A DNA stretch of 64,000 bases, taken from positions 98,789,583 to 98,853,582 of the forward strand of contig JAKGHH010000003.1 in NCBI GenBank assembly GCA_022828595.1, given 5' to 3'. A program made the position numbers and the translations under genes. The notes under the pieces were generated by a model that worked only from the letters and a program-made list of their open reading frames with translations, searched no databases and had not been told where the DNA came from. The stretch comes from Nelumbo lutea (lineage: Eukaryota; Streptophyta; Magnoliopsida; Proteales; Nelumbonaceae). This document shows, in pieces, positions 47,449 through 59,180 of this stretch; the first letter of the stretch is position 1; the number at the start of each line of letters is the position of its first letter.

Positions 47449-47453
47449 ATAAT

Positions 47454-47841
47454 CAAATAACGGTCAAAGGGCAATTTCAACATTTAATCATTATTTGACA
47501 CTTACTGTATACCCCTTGATGCATTGTAATTCTTTAGACACTAGAACTTTTACCCCACCATTCCTGAGCTTCAAATTTCTAAGAAAAAAACTCCAGTTTT
47601 ATTGGAGATCCATTTGGTCCTATTTTCAGTTTTAAAATCATCTTAGACCACAACCAACCTTCAAATATACTATGTATACCATAGAAATTTCTCCATACAC
47701 AAACACCATAAGAAAGGAAAACTGCATAAGCTATATGATAAGTTCAAATTGAAATTGATAATAATAGTCAATGACTAGAAAGCAGCAGGACTATTGAATA
47801 ATAGCAACAGTACCAGACAAAAACTTAATTCTAAGAACTCC
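47454..47841. other. intergenic between copia and the 48-kb gene
   Basis: AT-rich. The right part lies past the poly(A) signal of the minus-strand gene. No feature recognised. Confidence 0.4.
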
Positions 47842-47847
47842 TTTATT
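47842..47847 (-). terminator. putative poly(A) signal of the 48-kb gene
   Basis: AATAAA on the minus strand, 168 nt past the stop codon at 48015. The position is sensible for a plant 3' UTR. Confidence 0.55.
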
Positions 47848-48014
47848 ACGAGTCCAAGTGAGAAATAATTTCCATCGTTGTTTTTGGATGATACATAAAT
47901 TTGAAGTTTCAAAATAGTGTTAAAGAAGATCACTGGTCACTGCAGGGCTGAACTACTGTATCATATCAACATTTAGAAACAAGTTCTACCATACTTACAC
48001 AATAATGCCAGTCC

Positions 48015-51000
48015 TTATTTCATGTGAGCATCTCGTAATTGAGGTTTTTTGGCTCTAAACCCTAGTCTGATACGTGGCTTTATTTTATTGGCAAGCTTCA
48101 ATCCTCCACGTTTGTGAAAGTTCTGCCACCAGTGTAACTTCTTCACATCCCCTTTACCATTATAGGCTTCTCCTAACCGTTTGATATTAGTCATTGATGG
48201 CTTGGATTTCTTTCGGTGCCAAATGTGCCTCAACAGTCCCTCTACAAGTGCATGGAGGTGCCCTTGTTGGACCTTACGTGGCATGTTCCTGGCTTTAGAT
48301 CTTGTGAAATTCTCAGCTGCATGTTCTCCATATACCTCAGCCATCAGTTTCCCGTGATCTGCTGCTTCGCTAGAATGGTGTAAGATTTTTCCCAAGTGTT
48401 TCCAAAGAGAACCATGGTGCTTTTGTAATGACCTATGGCCTTTAACGAATTCATCACCATCATTGTCATGCTTGTTATGGTGGTGATGGTGATGGTGATG
48501 ATGGTGATGGAAGATGATTGCAAGTTTGTTTTTCAATCTCCTCAGCCGTCCGATCTTTCTATCAGGGGGGCTATCTGAACATGATGATGACCTCTCAGCT
48601 GTGATATACCGTCTCCGCATGTGACAAGGAGGAGGAGAGTTCTCCTGGATGCCTTTTTCCCGGCTCAGATTCCTTCTCATCCTTGATGTGGGACCCACAT
48701 GCCATGAGGGCGACCTTGCTGTGTGTTGCATTGGAATCCGTTGTGGTGGTGATGGATCATCTTCCCTTTCGCCAGTACTGGTGCTACTTTGCTGCTGGCT
48801 CGTCCAGCTGGAGAAAGAGTCTGATGTGGCCTCGTGTTGCCGTGGCAGGTTCCTTCTTTGTGGGGCCATCTGAGAAATCTTGTGGCTCCTCATTCTTGGT
48901 CTATCCAGTGGATCTTTAGCTTTACTGGGGCTGGGGCTTATTGCCATTTGATTTTGATGATCTCGCATAGTTGGACGACTGATAACCTCATGTGTCTGAT
49001 CCTTTTTGCTACCTGATCTAGATCTGTCCATCATCTTCTGATTCAGCTTAGAGGACCTTCTCTCAATTTTCTCACTTCTTTGGTCTTTCTTGGGATGAGG
49101 ATCCACCAGGTCTTCTAGCATAAGAGTGGAGCCTACAAAATGATGAGATGGCTTTAATGGCTTGGACGTGGTAATCTTCATCGTTTTATTTGTCGGCCGG
49201 TCTTTAATTTTACCGTGAGCGGGAAACCCAACCTTCTGACTTGGCAAGAGATGTTCCTCTTGAATGGGTTTGGAGCTCTGGCACACTTTCTGATCTTTCT
49301 GACTCAATATTATTTGACTAGATAACTCATTTCTCTGTGGATCAAGCTTTCTGGACTCACTTGCATTGGTCATAGTCACTACCATGTTTCTCCTATCCTT
49401 CTGACCCGTCACCTGGCTCAGTGAGTCATTTATCTTGAGAGCAATCTTGGGAGTCTGACTTAGTAACTGATCTGGTAGGGCGGTTTCCTTGTTCTTCCCT
49501 CCCATTTGGCTCAATCTGCGACTCTGGAAATCATTACATGCTGGAACCTGATTGCTTTCCTGATTCACTAACAGCTGATCTGTTAGAGTATTTTGCTTGG
49601 CCTTCCCATCCTTCTTACTTGTTAACTGATTCAGCACTTCAATTTTCTCTGCCACTGGGTTGCAAGACTGACTCATCTGACCAGTATGCAGAGTGGCATC
49701 CTTGTGCTTCAGACGCTTATGACTCATCCTCAGACTCGGCAGATAATTTCCATCTAGAACAGATTTGGTAGTCTGATTCATCACAAGATCTTGTTCAATA
49801 GGGCCACTTGTTTGAGTGGCCCCATCTTTCTTCTCTACTAACTGGTCCAAAATATCTTCATCATTGATCGAATTGACTGTCCTACAGGACTGATGACAGT
49901 GGGTTACATTCCGAGTCAACTCCTGATCACCTAGGATACAAGCTTCTAATCGCTGTATTGCAATGGCTACTTCATCTGCTAGGGAAATATTCTTCTCATC
50001 TTTCTTCCCATTCTTGTCTGAATGATTATACTGAGACTCTGATCTGACCCACATTGCGGGAGAGCCCATGGGATCAAGTATTGAGCTAACAGTGCTTAGA
50101 TTACGCTGAATTTCACGAACTCTTTTCATCCTTGGCTTCTCACTCTTGTTCTCACATTTACTTGTCCTCTGTTTTGATTCCAAGTCCTTAACAGGCCCTC
50201 TGTCTCCCTGACTATGACGATCAAAATTGTGAAGATGGAGATGCTCATCTCGGGGTTTGTCCATTTTCTCAATGGCTCCATCTAAAACCTTCTTATCCTT
50301 GGTCGAATCCAGTCTCTTTAGCCTTCTTTTCTCGCAACCCTGGTATTGTTTGGACCTGTTTTCTGATGTGGTGGCACTGAATTTGAGTACTGGCAGTCCT
50401 GGAATGGTTGATAGAAGTGTCTGCTTGAACTCTGACTGATCAACTTGCAATGTTGCTGGATGACAATTCAGATCTTTGTTCCGGATACACATGGGAGAGG
50501 TTTCTGGTGTACCCATGACAGATTGTAGCTTTAGCTGGCCTTGAGATCTTTCAGGCTTTATTGCAACTGACTGCTGTGCCATTATCTGTTGCAGCAACAT
50601 ATCAAAATTAGATGATACTGTCATCAAGCAAGAATGGTCAAGCCTTGGGCCAGCATCAAGGTTGAAGCTTTCTAGGTTCAATGGATGACAATGGGACTCT
50701 GCTTCATGCAGGTTGGAGCCCGTTCAGTTGGTTTGAAAATGGGAGTGATGAATTCCATGGAAATTTACCTTGGAATGGGATTGCAAAACCTGTTCAGCAG
50801 CACCATCCAGTAGTTTCTTCAATAGAAGTCTTGCTTTCTCATCCAGCTGTTTACATAGAAAATACTCGTTTTAGATGTGCAAGTTTAATTTGATTACTAC
50901 CAGCAGAATCCACATGGTCTTGACTAACCCACAAAATTTGCCTAGAAACTTGGCTAACCAGATGCTTGCTTAAGGACAGTTTGATTATTTTCTGACCTAA

Positions 51001-51778
51001 ACGGCTAAACCCATTTCCAATTCTATTTGCTTTGCTAGATATGTAGCTAGCAAGAAAGGAAAAGAAAAAAATAATAATAAAACAGACCTGTAATATGTTT
51101 AAAAACTTACATTTATGGAGGATGCCTTTTGATCATCGTTTCCTTCAACTAGGAGAAGTCCATATAGTTTCTTCAAAGAGTGCAGATTTGACTGCACATC
51201 CCGAAGTTCAATCTCTCTTGATCCACGGCCTACAACAGATTATTGAAACTGAGTAAGAAGAAGAAAATGAAATTATTCCAATACAGAAAACAAGTCTTGA
51301 TCATATATTTTGTTTATGACCCGATTGTGAGCCCCCTGATCATCAGCTCAATGAGCAAATGGGTACCCACTTCAAATCATTTTCACTCTCTCTGGTTAAC
51401 CCCAATCTCAACTCCACAGACAAAATCATATTGTTGCAAAAGCCGGAAACAGATTGCACAATGCACAGAGAAATATATAAATAGAATACAGAACGTTCAC
51501 CAGATAGTCAAACAACTTTTAAACCAAATTTATCTTCTTTATTTCTGTTATTATATGGCATCAGAGGCAATGGCATTCTCAACCATGGCCCCAATAAGAT
51601 AGTGCTAACGAAGAACATGGAACCAATTCATTGCTTCAATCTTTCAATACTTGGTAATTTGGGGTATAACTTAATAACAAAAATCCTCACCTTGTCCCGG
51701 GTTTTGTGTATTAGCGGGCACAGAAGGTGTTTCCTTGATAGATCGTGGACATGGCGAAGATTCTCTCTGCGCAGTCAT
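48015..51778 (-). CDS. four-exon gene, basic low-complexity protein of unknown function
   Basis: My splice model on the minus strand is exon 1 51778-51691 (ATG, donor GTGAGG), exon 2 51229-51111 (acceptor TTGTAG, donor GTAAGT), exon 3 50846-50769 (acceptor AAACAG, donor GTAAAT) and exon 4 50696-48015 (stop TGA). Phases agree and give about 988 residues. The third intron is only 72 bp, so its acceptor is the least certain point. The N-terminus is helix-prone ('LHSLKKLYGLLLVEG', 'KARLLLKKLLDGAAEQ', 'FDMLLQQIMAQQ'). The long middle is Ser/Gln/Lys-rich and probably disordered, with basic clusters such as 'KRRLKRLDSTKDKK'. A run of 11 His lies at about residues 824-835 (48477-48510). The C-terminus is basic and looks folded ('HLHALVEGLLRHIWHRKKSK', 'LHWWQNFHKRGG'), ending 'KKPQLRDAHMK'. 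Basic clusters suggest a nuclear or nucleic-acid-bound protein, which is inference. I do not recognise the family. The 2.7-kb open final exon supports a live gene. Confidence 0.8.
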
Positions 51779-51960
51779 GTCGCCTCAAGTGGGTGTGGGT
51801 TATCACACAAAACTGAAAATTTCAGAGAGAGAGATAGGTAGTTGTGTCGAGTGTGGAAGTGGAACGGTTAATTGGCCAACCGACGGGACGCTTTGCATTA
51901 TTTTAAACTGATTTATAATGACAGAAATACCCTGAACGTGAGATATCCAACTCCAACTGT
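51779..51960 (-). promoter_or_regulatory. 5' flank of the 48-kb gene
   Basis: The upstream DNA has a GA repeat near 51826-51837, just before the start codon. No clear TATA box was found. The plus-strand coding-like segment begins only about 200 bp away, so a shared bidirectional promoter is possible but unproven. Confidence 0.3.
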
Positions 51961-51964
51961 GTAA

Positions 51965-52360
51965 ATGGTGAGCAACGAGTTGTGCAAAGAACACCATGGA
52001 CAAGCAGAAAAGCCAACTTTGATTCAAGAACATAATTGGCTCTTCACTGTCGGCTTCTTGTTTTCATTGTCCTCGCCGCCGTCGGAAACCTTTCTACCTT
52101 CTACGGGACTACGGGAGGCCACCCCGATGCCTTACAGCGGCAGCGATCGAGCACGATCATTGCTCAAGTGTCCTTGGATATTGACATCAACCACCGGCAT
52201 TCCTCGGAAGCTTCTTCATCGATGACCATAGAACGACGAGGCTATTTTTCCATGGTTCTCTTCTGGAGATAACGATACCCAGTCCAGAGGAATTCGGATT
52301 ATCTGAGCTAGATGGCTGGAACGTCATGATTGATGGTAGAGTGGCAATATGCCCTCGTTG
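51965..52360 (+). pseudogene. unidentified coding-like segment
   Basis: GC content rises and each plus frame holds a stretch of plausible protein. One frame near 52045 reads like a signal peptide ('LLVFIVLAAVGNL') followed by 'DALQRQRSSTIIAQVSLDID'. Another, from about 52200, reads 'HGSLLEITIPSPEEFGLSEL' then 'DGWNVMIDGRVAIC' to a stop. No single frame spans it and I do not recognise the family. It may be a decayed first exon of a gene diverging from the 48-kb gene. Confidence 0.35.
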
Positions 52361-53157
52361 ATCTCAAACATTTTGGAATATATTCAATTGCCAAGCCACC
52401 TGTTGACGGAAGATTATTATTTCATGGTTATCTCTATTTAACACTTTCACACATAATCATTTACTTCTTTTCTTAACTATTTATTGTTTAATTGAAAATC
52501 TTTTAAGGCTTTTTGAATAAAAGTTAACAAAGTTTCTTGAATTGGCAAAATTAGATATGTTTCAAAATAAATTGCAAGAGCAGCGTTAAGAAAAAAAAAG
52601 TCTTTACTTTATAGGAACCAAATTGCCCCTAGTTTAAAAGCCCGCCATTCTCTCTCTCTCTCTACTTCACCTCTCTGTTGACATCTCAATCAAAAAGAAG
52701 GAAAGCAACGAAAGCAAAAGGGGAGTTTGTGCCATTTTTCCATGCCTCTATTGGTCCTTAGCTCGCCTCTTATGCTTAAAGGACTGTTTTCTTTGAAATA
52801 ACATGTTTTGCTGTTTAAGACGTTCTCTTTTTCTATTTGTGCGTTCATTGTTTCTAAATTCATAATGGAATATAAATGCCACACCACCTTGTATTGACAG
52901 AGGTCCCATTTGACATTAATTCATTGGTAAAATCCACCCTTGTTGGGTTCTACTCTTAGGCATAAATTCTTGTAGAAATCTTTAAAATGGCGTCAATACA
53001 GGTCAAACAAGTTGCTAAAACTTTGGTACAAAAAATCACTTCACTTGTGGATTATTGCATGGGAAAAAAATCAGGCATCTGGTTAACAACTTGGTACAAA
53101 AGATAGTTCTTCAAAGGGAAAAAAATTAGGTATCATCTGGCAACCAACAGACCGAAT
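52361..53157. other. no gene; short CT repeat
   Basis: AT-rich with a CT microsatellite at about 52650-52663 and short frames only. Confidence 0.4.
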
Positions 53158-53830
53158 GGTGTTTTATAGGCTTGGCAAGCATCTGATATTACAAAAATTG
53201 GACGGTTGCTTGCAGTTTTGAATCATCAATTGCAGTTGCAAATATCTATCACTCAGGTGACAAAATAATATTTACACTCTCAAATTCATCTAAAACCCAA
53301 TAGGCCACAAGGTTTTGTATGATTCTCACAACTGTACAGGCCATCCAGTATAGTGGGGACTGGGTGGTGTTTTACAGACTTAGAACCATTTGACATTACA
53401 CAAGCCAGATGATTGCTTACAATTTTGAGTCATCAATTATAGTTAAAATCGTTAATTACACAAGTGATCTAACGCACTCAAATTCCTTTAAAACCAAACA
53501 AACCACATGGTTATATATGATTCTCATAGGTGCATACACCATCTGGTATGGGGAAGATGGGATAATGTACAACAAACTTAAAAATCATTTGACATTGAAA
53601 AGGCCATATGATTACTTACAATTTTGGAATATCATTTATAGTTGCAAACATATATTCCCCTAGATGGTCTAATTGTAGTTACACCATCAAATGCACCTAG
53701 AACCTAATAAACCACAAGATTCTATATGATTCTCACAAGTGTATAAACCATCTGATATAATGGAGAACGGCTAGTGTTTTACATATTTAGAAACCATCTG
53801 GCATTACACAAGCCGGGTGGTGTTTCACAA
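53158..53830. repeat. tandem array, about 3.3 units of 200-210 bp
   Basis: Landmarks recur in order. 'gtgttttatagg/gtgttttacagac/atgtacaacaaac/gtgttttacatat' lie at about 53159, 53367, 53564 and 53773, giving spacings of about 208, 197 and 209. Within each unit come 'cat.tgacatta(c)aca', 'ttgcttacaattttg...tcat', 'aaccacaaggtt(t)..atgattctcac' and 'accatctggtat'. Copies differ at many positions. It has no reading frame in common and looks like a small satellite-type array. Confidence 0.85.
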
Positions 53831-55699
53831 TATCAATCTAGCGAGTGAGGAAGTTCCATTTTCCCCGATTGTTTGAGATGAGTAGTGTATGCCTTCATGA
53901 ACTCATGAGGCAAAAGATCCTTCACCATTTTAGCAGTATCCATGACTACAACAACACGTAGAGTTATGAGAAAATGATGAACTTCTAGGGTTTTTACTCT
54001 CTAGGAAGTGTAGAGGGCATTTTTGTGGGAGATATTTGTGATTGGCTACACAAATCCTATCGGAGCTTGAGCCATGTTTTCTACAAATATAGAAGCCTTT
54101 AACTTCATTCCAACATACAATAAAAATATATATATAAAAAAAAAAAGATAGAGAAATAAACGAATGGTCTAACAAAGTGAGAAGAGGGAGATACAAAGAA
54201 ATAGAGTTAGATCCGAAAGGCTGAGACAATGAAAGAATGAAAGCAAATTTTAATGGGCGGGATTTTAATAAGGAGCAATTTGGTAAAAAATAATAAGCTT
54301 TTGTATGGCTCGCTATTTTTGCAAATCTTTTCAAAAGGTATTTGATTTTGTCAATAGTTGTAACTTTATTAATTTTTATGCAAAAAGCTCAATCTTTTAT
54401 GCATAGAGATATCAATATTATTGGATTGCTTTGGACCCTGGTTCCAACTCTTATTAAGGTCAATGGAGATCCATTTTACTTGGTCTAAGTTGGATGACCA
54501 AGTGATTAGATCCTTGGTCAATGAGGCATTTGTCTCATTCTGGTGAAGCTTTGAATTGGTCGTCCCCCCAACATTCAAGTTTGTTAAGTTCCCACCTCAA
54601 AACAAGGAAGGGATTGTTGGGTTGAGACATATATATATATATATATATAGCTATCTCATAATGATAGCACATGCATGAAAAATCAAATATTTTGGGAGGT
54701 TAAGAAACCTCCAATCATATTCAGCCCCAACCAAATTTGGCAGCTCCTTTTTGTCTTTTTGCAAGAGAGGGTTAGTGTCTCAGATCTATTGTGTCGTTGT
54801 TCTCTCTTGTTTATGTGCAGGTTTGGAGAGCCCAAGTATCAGCCGTCCATTTCTGCATCTTCAAGTTCAACAACAATTGGTTCCATAGCCCACCAAACAA
54901 CCATCGTGTTCACTTCACAGTATGGAATTATCAACCTTATAATGAGACCTACCTATGTTTTCAACAATAAACTAGGGTTGTGTTTAATACCATTGCCACT
55001 TCTACTTAGTAACATTTTATCTTGTCAATACAAATTTTTGAGAAATTGTTTTGTCATATCACACCAGATATAAATACTTCCACTAAAAAAGTATAAGTTT
55101 TGGATCAGGTGTTGGCATTTGCAGTAGAAACACCAAATTTGATGTTTCCTTAAAAAACAATGGTACTAAAACTAGAAGTGGCAATGATACCAAACATAAC
55201 CTAGATAATGACCTGATTTCTGTATTACTTATGGGGTTGTGAATCTGGATTATTTCGTTTTTTATCTGACCTAGTTTCATTTGATACCCATTATCTATAT
55301 TATAAATTTATGGTAAGTTTTTTTTTCTTTTTTGATAAATAGATTTTTTATTTGATTTAAGAGATTAAATTGGGTTTTATTTGTAATTAATACCCTACTT
55401 TATCTGAAAAATGGGCCCTGCACCATTTAATATTTTGTATGAGATTTACTACATATATGATAAATTTGATTTGGATTTATTATTTAATTTTAAAAAAATA
55501 GATCATGCTTTATTTATATGGATTTAAAAAAAATAAAAAAAATAGAAATTTACAAAATCATATATATTTTGAATAAGGGCAAAGTGTGAGACGAGGGTGG
55601 CAAAGGGGAGCCATGGCCCCCTATGCCCTGAAAATCCTCATTGTCTATCTATTAATATATATTAAAACAAAACTGGCCATGTGGCCTCTCCTTTCTCTC
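53831..55699. other. no gene recognised
   Basis: The minus frame 53930-54334 and plus frame 54675-55073 lack recognisable domains. TA repeats lie near 54631-54649. A partly inverted pair of 'ccattgccacttctac/agaagtggcaatg' words occurs near 55000 and 55178, so an old foldback element may lie at about 54960-55200. Confidence 0.4.
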
Positions 55700-55707
55700 C
55701 TTTCTAG

Positions 55708-56772
55708 TAGGAATAGCAATTTTCCTATCCCCGACGGGTACCCAACTTCCCCAAGCCGATGGGGTTGGGAATGGGGATTACTTTGGCAGGGTGGGGTGGG
55801 GGTGGGGATGGGGATGGGTGCCCTAACCCCAATTAAATATATTAACTATATATTATTATATATCAAGGTTTTAAAAACTAATTTGACCGCTAGTTTTTGG
55901 GCAGTGGTTCGACCATTTGGGTTGATCGGTTTGGGCAGGTTGATTTATTTGACCTATTAGTGTAAGAGGATGATGCATATATGTATGTATGTATGTATAT
56001 ACACACACTACTCATTTTATGAGAAAAGAGAGAAATTGTTGTCGGGTGGGAAAGGAAAGAAAAGAAAGAAGAAAGGAAGGAAAGAAGGAGGAGGAGGAGG
56101 TGGTTCACCGATCACAGTACCGGAGCAACGACATTACCAAAGCAGCGGCGACAGCGGTGAAGTTAACAAAGCAATGGCAACTTAGATCTCATAGATCTCT
56201 TAGTCTCTCTCTCTCTCTCTCTCTCAGATCTCTCTTTCTCTCAGTAGTGATTTCAGATCTAAGATCTAATTTCAATCCCTCCCCCCATCTCTCGATCTCC
56301 TCTCTATACATGCTCTCTTAAAAAAAATTAAATAACAAATATTTTTTTAAACCATGAACCATTGCCCGGGTCAAACAGTTTAGCAATTTTATGATTAATT
56401 CAATGGTTTTTTTTTTCAGAAAAAATAGTCCACTTGAAAACCAAACCCAAAAGTATGGTCGTTTCCCAGGTCCAACGGTTCAATTGTCCAATCTGGTCTA
56501 ATTTTCAAAATAATGTTGTATATATGATATTATTTATATTATTTAAATATATCAAAATATATTTAAAATATTATTTATATTTTAAATCTTTTATTCATTT
56601 ATATATATATCAAAAATATTATTAACTACAAAATTTTGGGGATCTAGGTCCCCATGGGAACCCATTCCCGTCAGGGATTGGAGATGGAGGACAACTTTTA
56701 TTCCGACGGGGATTTATTCCAAAATCGGGATCGGGGATGGGGAATATGATCCCTGCCCCATTGCCATTCCTA
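55708..56772. mobile_element. hAT-like non-autonomous element, 1065 bp
   Basis: Terminal inverted repeats TAGGAATAGCAAT (55708-55720) and ATTGCCATTCCTA (56760-56772) differ at one base. The flanks CTTTCTAG (55700-55707) and CCTTCTAG (56773-56780) form an 8-bp target duplication with one mismatch. Eight-bp duplications are the hAT signature. No transposase frame is present. Another repeat is nested at about 55864-56516. Confidence 0.85.
55864..56516. repeat. repeat nested in the hAT-like element
   Basis: It starts 'ggttttaaaaactaatttg' and ends near the reverse of it ('ggtctaattttcaaaataa'). It has 'ggttcgacc' and 'ggtcaaacag' words inside each end and a CT microsatellite (56203-56224) with 'agatctcatagatctc' sequence in the middle. 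The repeat at 58630-59180 has the same architecture. Confidence 0.55.
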
Positions 56773-56925
56773 CCTTCTAGTATCTCTCCCTCATTCCTTT
56801 ATTAAGTCTTTCAAATTACCAATTTAGCATGGCCCTCTCTAGTCTCTTCCTTCCTCAACCCCCGAGTAATATAGTTGAAATCAAATCGTGATATGGTAGA
56901 AAGCCACCTAAAAAAATTCCATGAT

Positions 56926-56971
56926 GTACATGGAACATGATACGTTCCATGTACATGACGTATCATGTTCC
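56926..56971. repeat. two overlapping perfect inverted repeats
   Basis: GTACATGGAAC (56926-56936) pairs with GTTCCATGTAC (56944-56954) over a 7-nt loop. GGAACATGATACGT (56932-56945) pairs with ACGTATCATGTTCC (56958-56971) over a 12-nt loop. The two hairpins share bases and cannot form together. Confidence 0.9.
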
Positions 56972-56990
56972 ACCATAGATATGAGAGTAA

Positions 56991-57342
56991 GGCTGCATTT
57001 GGGAACGATGCAAATGGAGTGTAAATCCTGGTTCAGAGTAAATTTGCACTCTGGTTCACTTTTGCCTATGTTTGGTAACATTATATTTATGCATTGACAA
57101 ATGACAAATCAATGCATATTTACATTGAAAGTAAATTTGCATTAAAGTGGGCTTTTGATAAAAAAAAAAAAAAAGCATATGCTTTACTAGACTTCATGTT
57201 TGCATCCATTTCAGCTAAAAGTCTGTTTGGTAAGAGGGTAAATTTGTCAGTGCAAAACTAACCCAATTTTACAATTCATATGAACCGTTTTACACTCTAT
57301 AATTTGCATTCACACTTATTTGCATCGTTTCCAAACACAGCC
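56991..57342. mobile_element. 352-bp MITE with 25-bp terminal inverted repeats
   Basis: The left end GGCTGCATTTGGGAACGATG (continuing to 57015) pairs with the right end (57318-57342, complement GGCTGTGTTTGGAAACGATG) with three mismatches in 25. Flanks are TAA and TAT, close to the 3-bp duplication of Tourist/PIF-Harbinger elements. A 15-A run lies near 57160. No protein is encoded. Confidence 0.85.
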
Positions 57343-58629
57343 TATGGAATAAAGGATGACTCATTGTTTGTGAAACTCAAAGCATAGAATGGGGAGGATA
57401 GGAGGTCAAGGACAGGAGGTTGTGGTTCTTCAAGTACTAGGAAGAGAAGTAATTTTTTTTTTTTTACATGGAAAACTAATATTCCAGTTTGCAATGTATC
57501 GAGTGTGGAAGATGATGGTATCTAGGTTGACGGGTTGATATTTTGGGTTTGCTATTTAAAATAATGGGTTTTGGGCTTTTGTAATTCTTGGACTTTGCAA
57601 AATAGTCAATTTCAACCCTAAAGAATAAAGAAATTTGTATAGTTCAGTCTACTCTTAGGGTGGAACTAAGATTTTTAGGGATGGGCTGAATCCTGCCCAT
57701 GGATTGATGCCAAATTTACGGGCAGGATGTGGTTTATAGGGCGGGGGAGAGGGAGGGTACTAATAGACTAGGAGGGGGCTGCAATTCAAATTTCTGAGGT
57801 GGATTGCAGTCCACTTATCCCAAGAATAAAAGGGGCCATTTTCTACTCTAGATTTTGATGAAAAAGCCATTTGTAAATAAAAATGGATGACGTTTAAAGC
57901 AATATTAATAGATCTCTTAAACAACATTATGTAGCACTGCTAAAGTTTGAAAACCAATGATGAACCCACCTATGTCATAAGTCACCCTAACAAGACCATT
58001 TTTCTATGGTTTTCTAGATACCCATTTCACAATATCAATGTTACGATGAATAAATTTGCCCAAATTCCACAACTCATAAGTCATAGCAACCTAGAACCCT
58101 GCCAGGGTTCCCATATAATCATATAATCCAAGACTAAAAGCCATAAGACTTAAGAAAACGACTAAAAAAGCAATGAGACTAAAAAATCTGTTGAAGGGAT
58201 AAAAAAAAAAAAGACTAAAAAAAGTGGATGAATCAATAAATAAATTATAGATTACCACCTTAAATTTTGGGGATATTGATACTTAGCCCTCCAAACTTTC
58301 ATTTATTGCAAAAACTTTGGGTTCCGGCAGTTTACTTTCAATGTACTTGTTAAATATTTATATTCCAAAATTCCCTTTTGGAATATATGGGAAAATCTAT
58401 GATACAGGAAAGATATGATATGGAAAAAGCTTTAACCGATCAAAACCCACCCATGAATTTTGATAATTAACACCTGATTCACTATAACGTTTATGGTTCC
58501 AATTTATTAGTTGGTTGTTTTTCCGATATCATTTTTCTATATCATAATCGAACCCATTTATATTTCAATGTACTTGTTAAACATTTATATTCCCGTTTGA
58601 TGGAGGAAACTTTTTTTGTTTAAATCATT
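57343..58629. other. no gene recognised
   Basis: AT-rich, with short A tracts (58201-58212) and no credible frame. Confidence 0.4.
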
Positions 58630-58938
58630 ATTTTAATAACCGGAACAGATTGGATGGTTGGACCAGTTGATATGGGAATCTAAGAGCATTCCAGATCCAA
58701 ATTGTTTTTGAACATTGGAATCCATATAGTATGGCAACGGTTTAAAGTAAATCGGGATCTCCTACCCACAAGAGCTCTATTCATACCTACCCAGTGATGG
58801 AGATGGCGATGGCGGTGGCAACAGCAACAGAAAGTGCATTAGCAACCATTCAGATCTCCCTGGGATCTCAGATATGAGAACTGAGATCTCAGATTTGAGA
58901 TTTGAGAGCTGAGATTTCTCTCCGATTTGAGATCTCAG

Positions 58939-58978
<40 letters not shown>

Positions 58979-59180
58979 TGGTTTGTCTCTCCCCATCTCT
59001 GAATCTGCATTTAAATGCAAACAGCTGTCTTGGTCGAACTGGTTGATGGTTCGACTGCCCGGGCCAGTGGTTCTTTGACCAAATCAACGGGTTTTGGCCT
59101 AAGAATGAGTTAAGGGTGAAACGGAACTAGTTACCTGAACGATTTCTGACTCAAACAATCTGACCATCTGAGTTAATGCT
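58630..59180. repeat. repeat related to 55864-56516
   Basis: It shares the layout of outer 'ggttggaccagttg' and 'tggtcgaactggttgatgg' words, an inner 'ggtggcaacagcaacag' segment and 'gatctcagat' repeats beside a CT microsatellite (58943-58972). Ends are not exact. Both may belong to one non-autonomous family. Confidence 0.5.

Larger units (their letters stand above)
40251..47453 (+). mobile_element. Ty1/copia retrotransposon interrupted by a solo LTR
   Basis: LTRs at 40256-40533 and 47203-47448 are flanked by ATAAT (40251-40255 and 47449-47453). In order on the plus strand: LTR, primer-binding site, gag, protease, integrase, RT, RNase H, polypurine tract (CTTGAGGGGGAG at 47191-47202), LTR. 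The integrase-before-RT order is Ty1/copia. A 1.79-kb foreign solo LTR splits it between the pre-integrase and integrase regions. Stops and frameshifts occur throughout. LTR divergence is roughly 10% outside the CT-rich tail, so it is the oldest of the three near-complete elements here. Confidence 0.95.

Noticed and set aside
50679..50681. Start of the 48-kb gene's large exon as a translation start
   Set aside because: The codon is TTG, not ATG. Upstream exons with matching phases give a proper ATG at 51778.
53158..53830. CRISPR-like array
   Set aside because: The repeats are about 200 bp, diverged and without spacers, and the DNA is plant nuclear.
55970..56321. Lys/Glu- and Ser/Leu-rich plus frames
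   Set aside because: They read through GA-rich and CT microsatellite sequence within a transposon.
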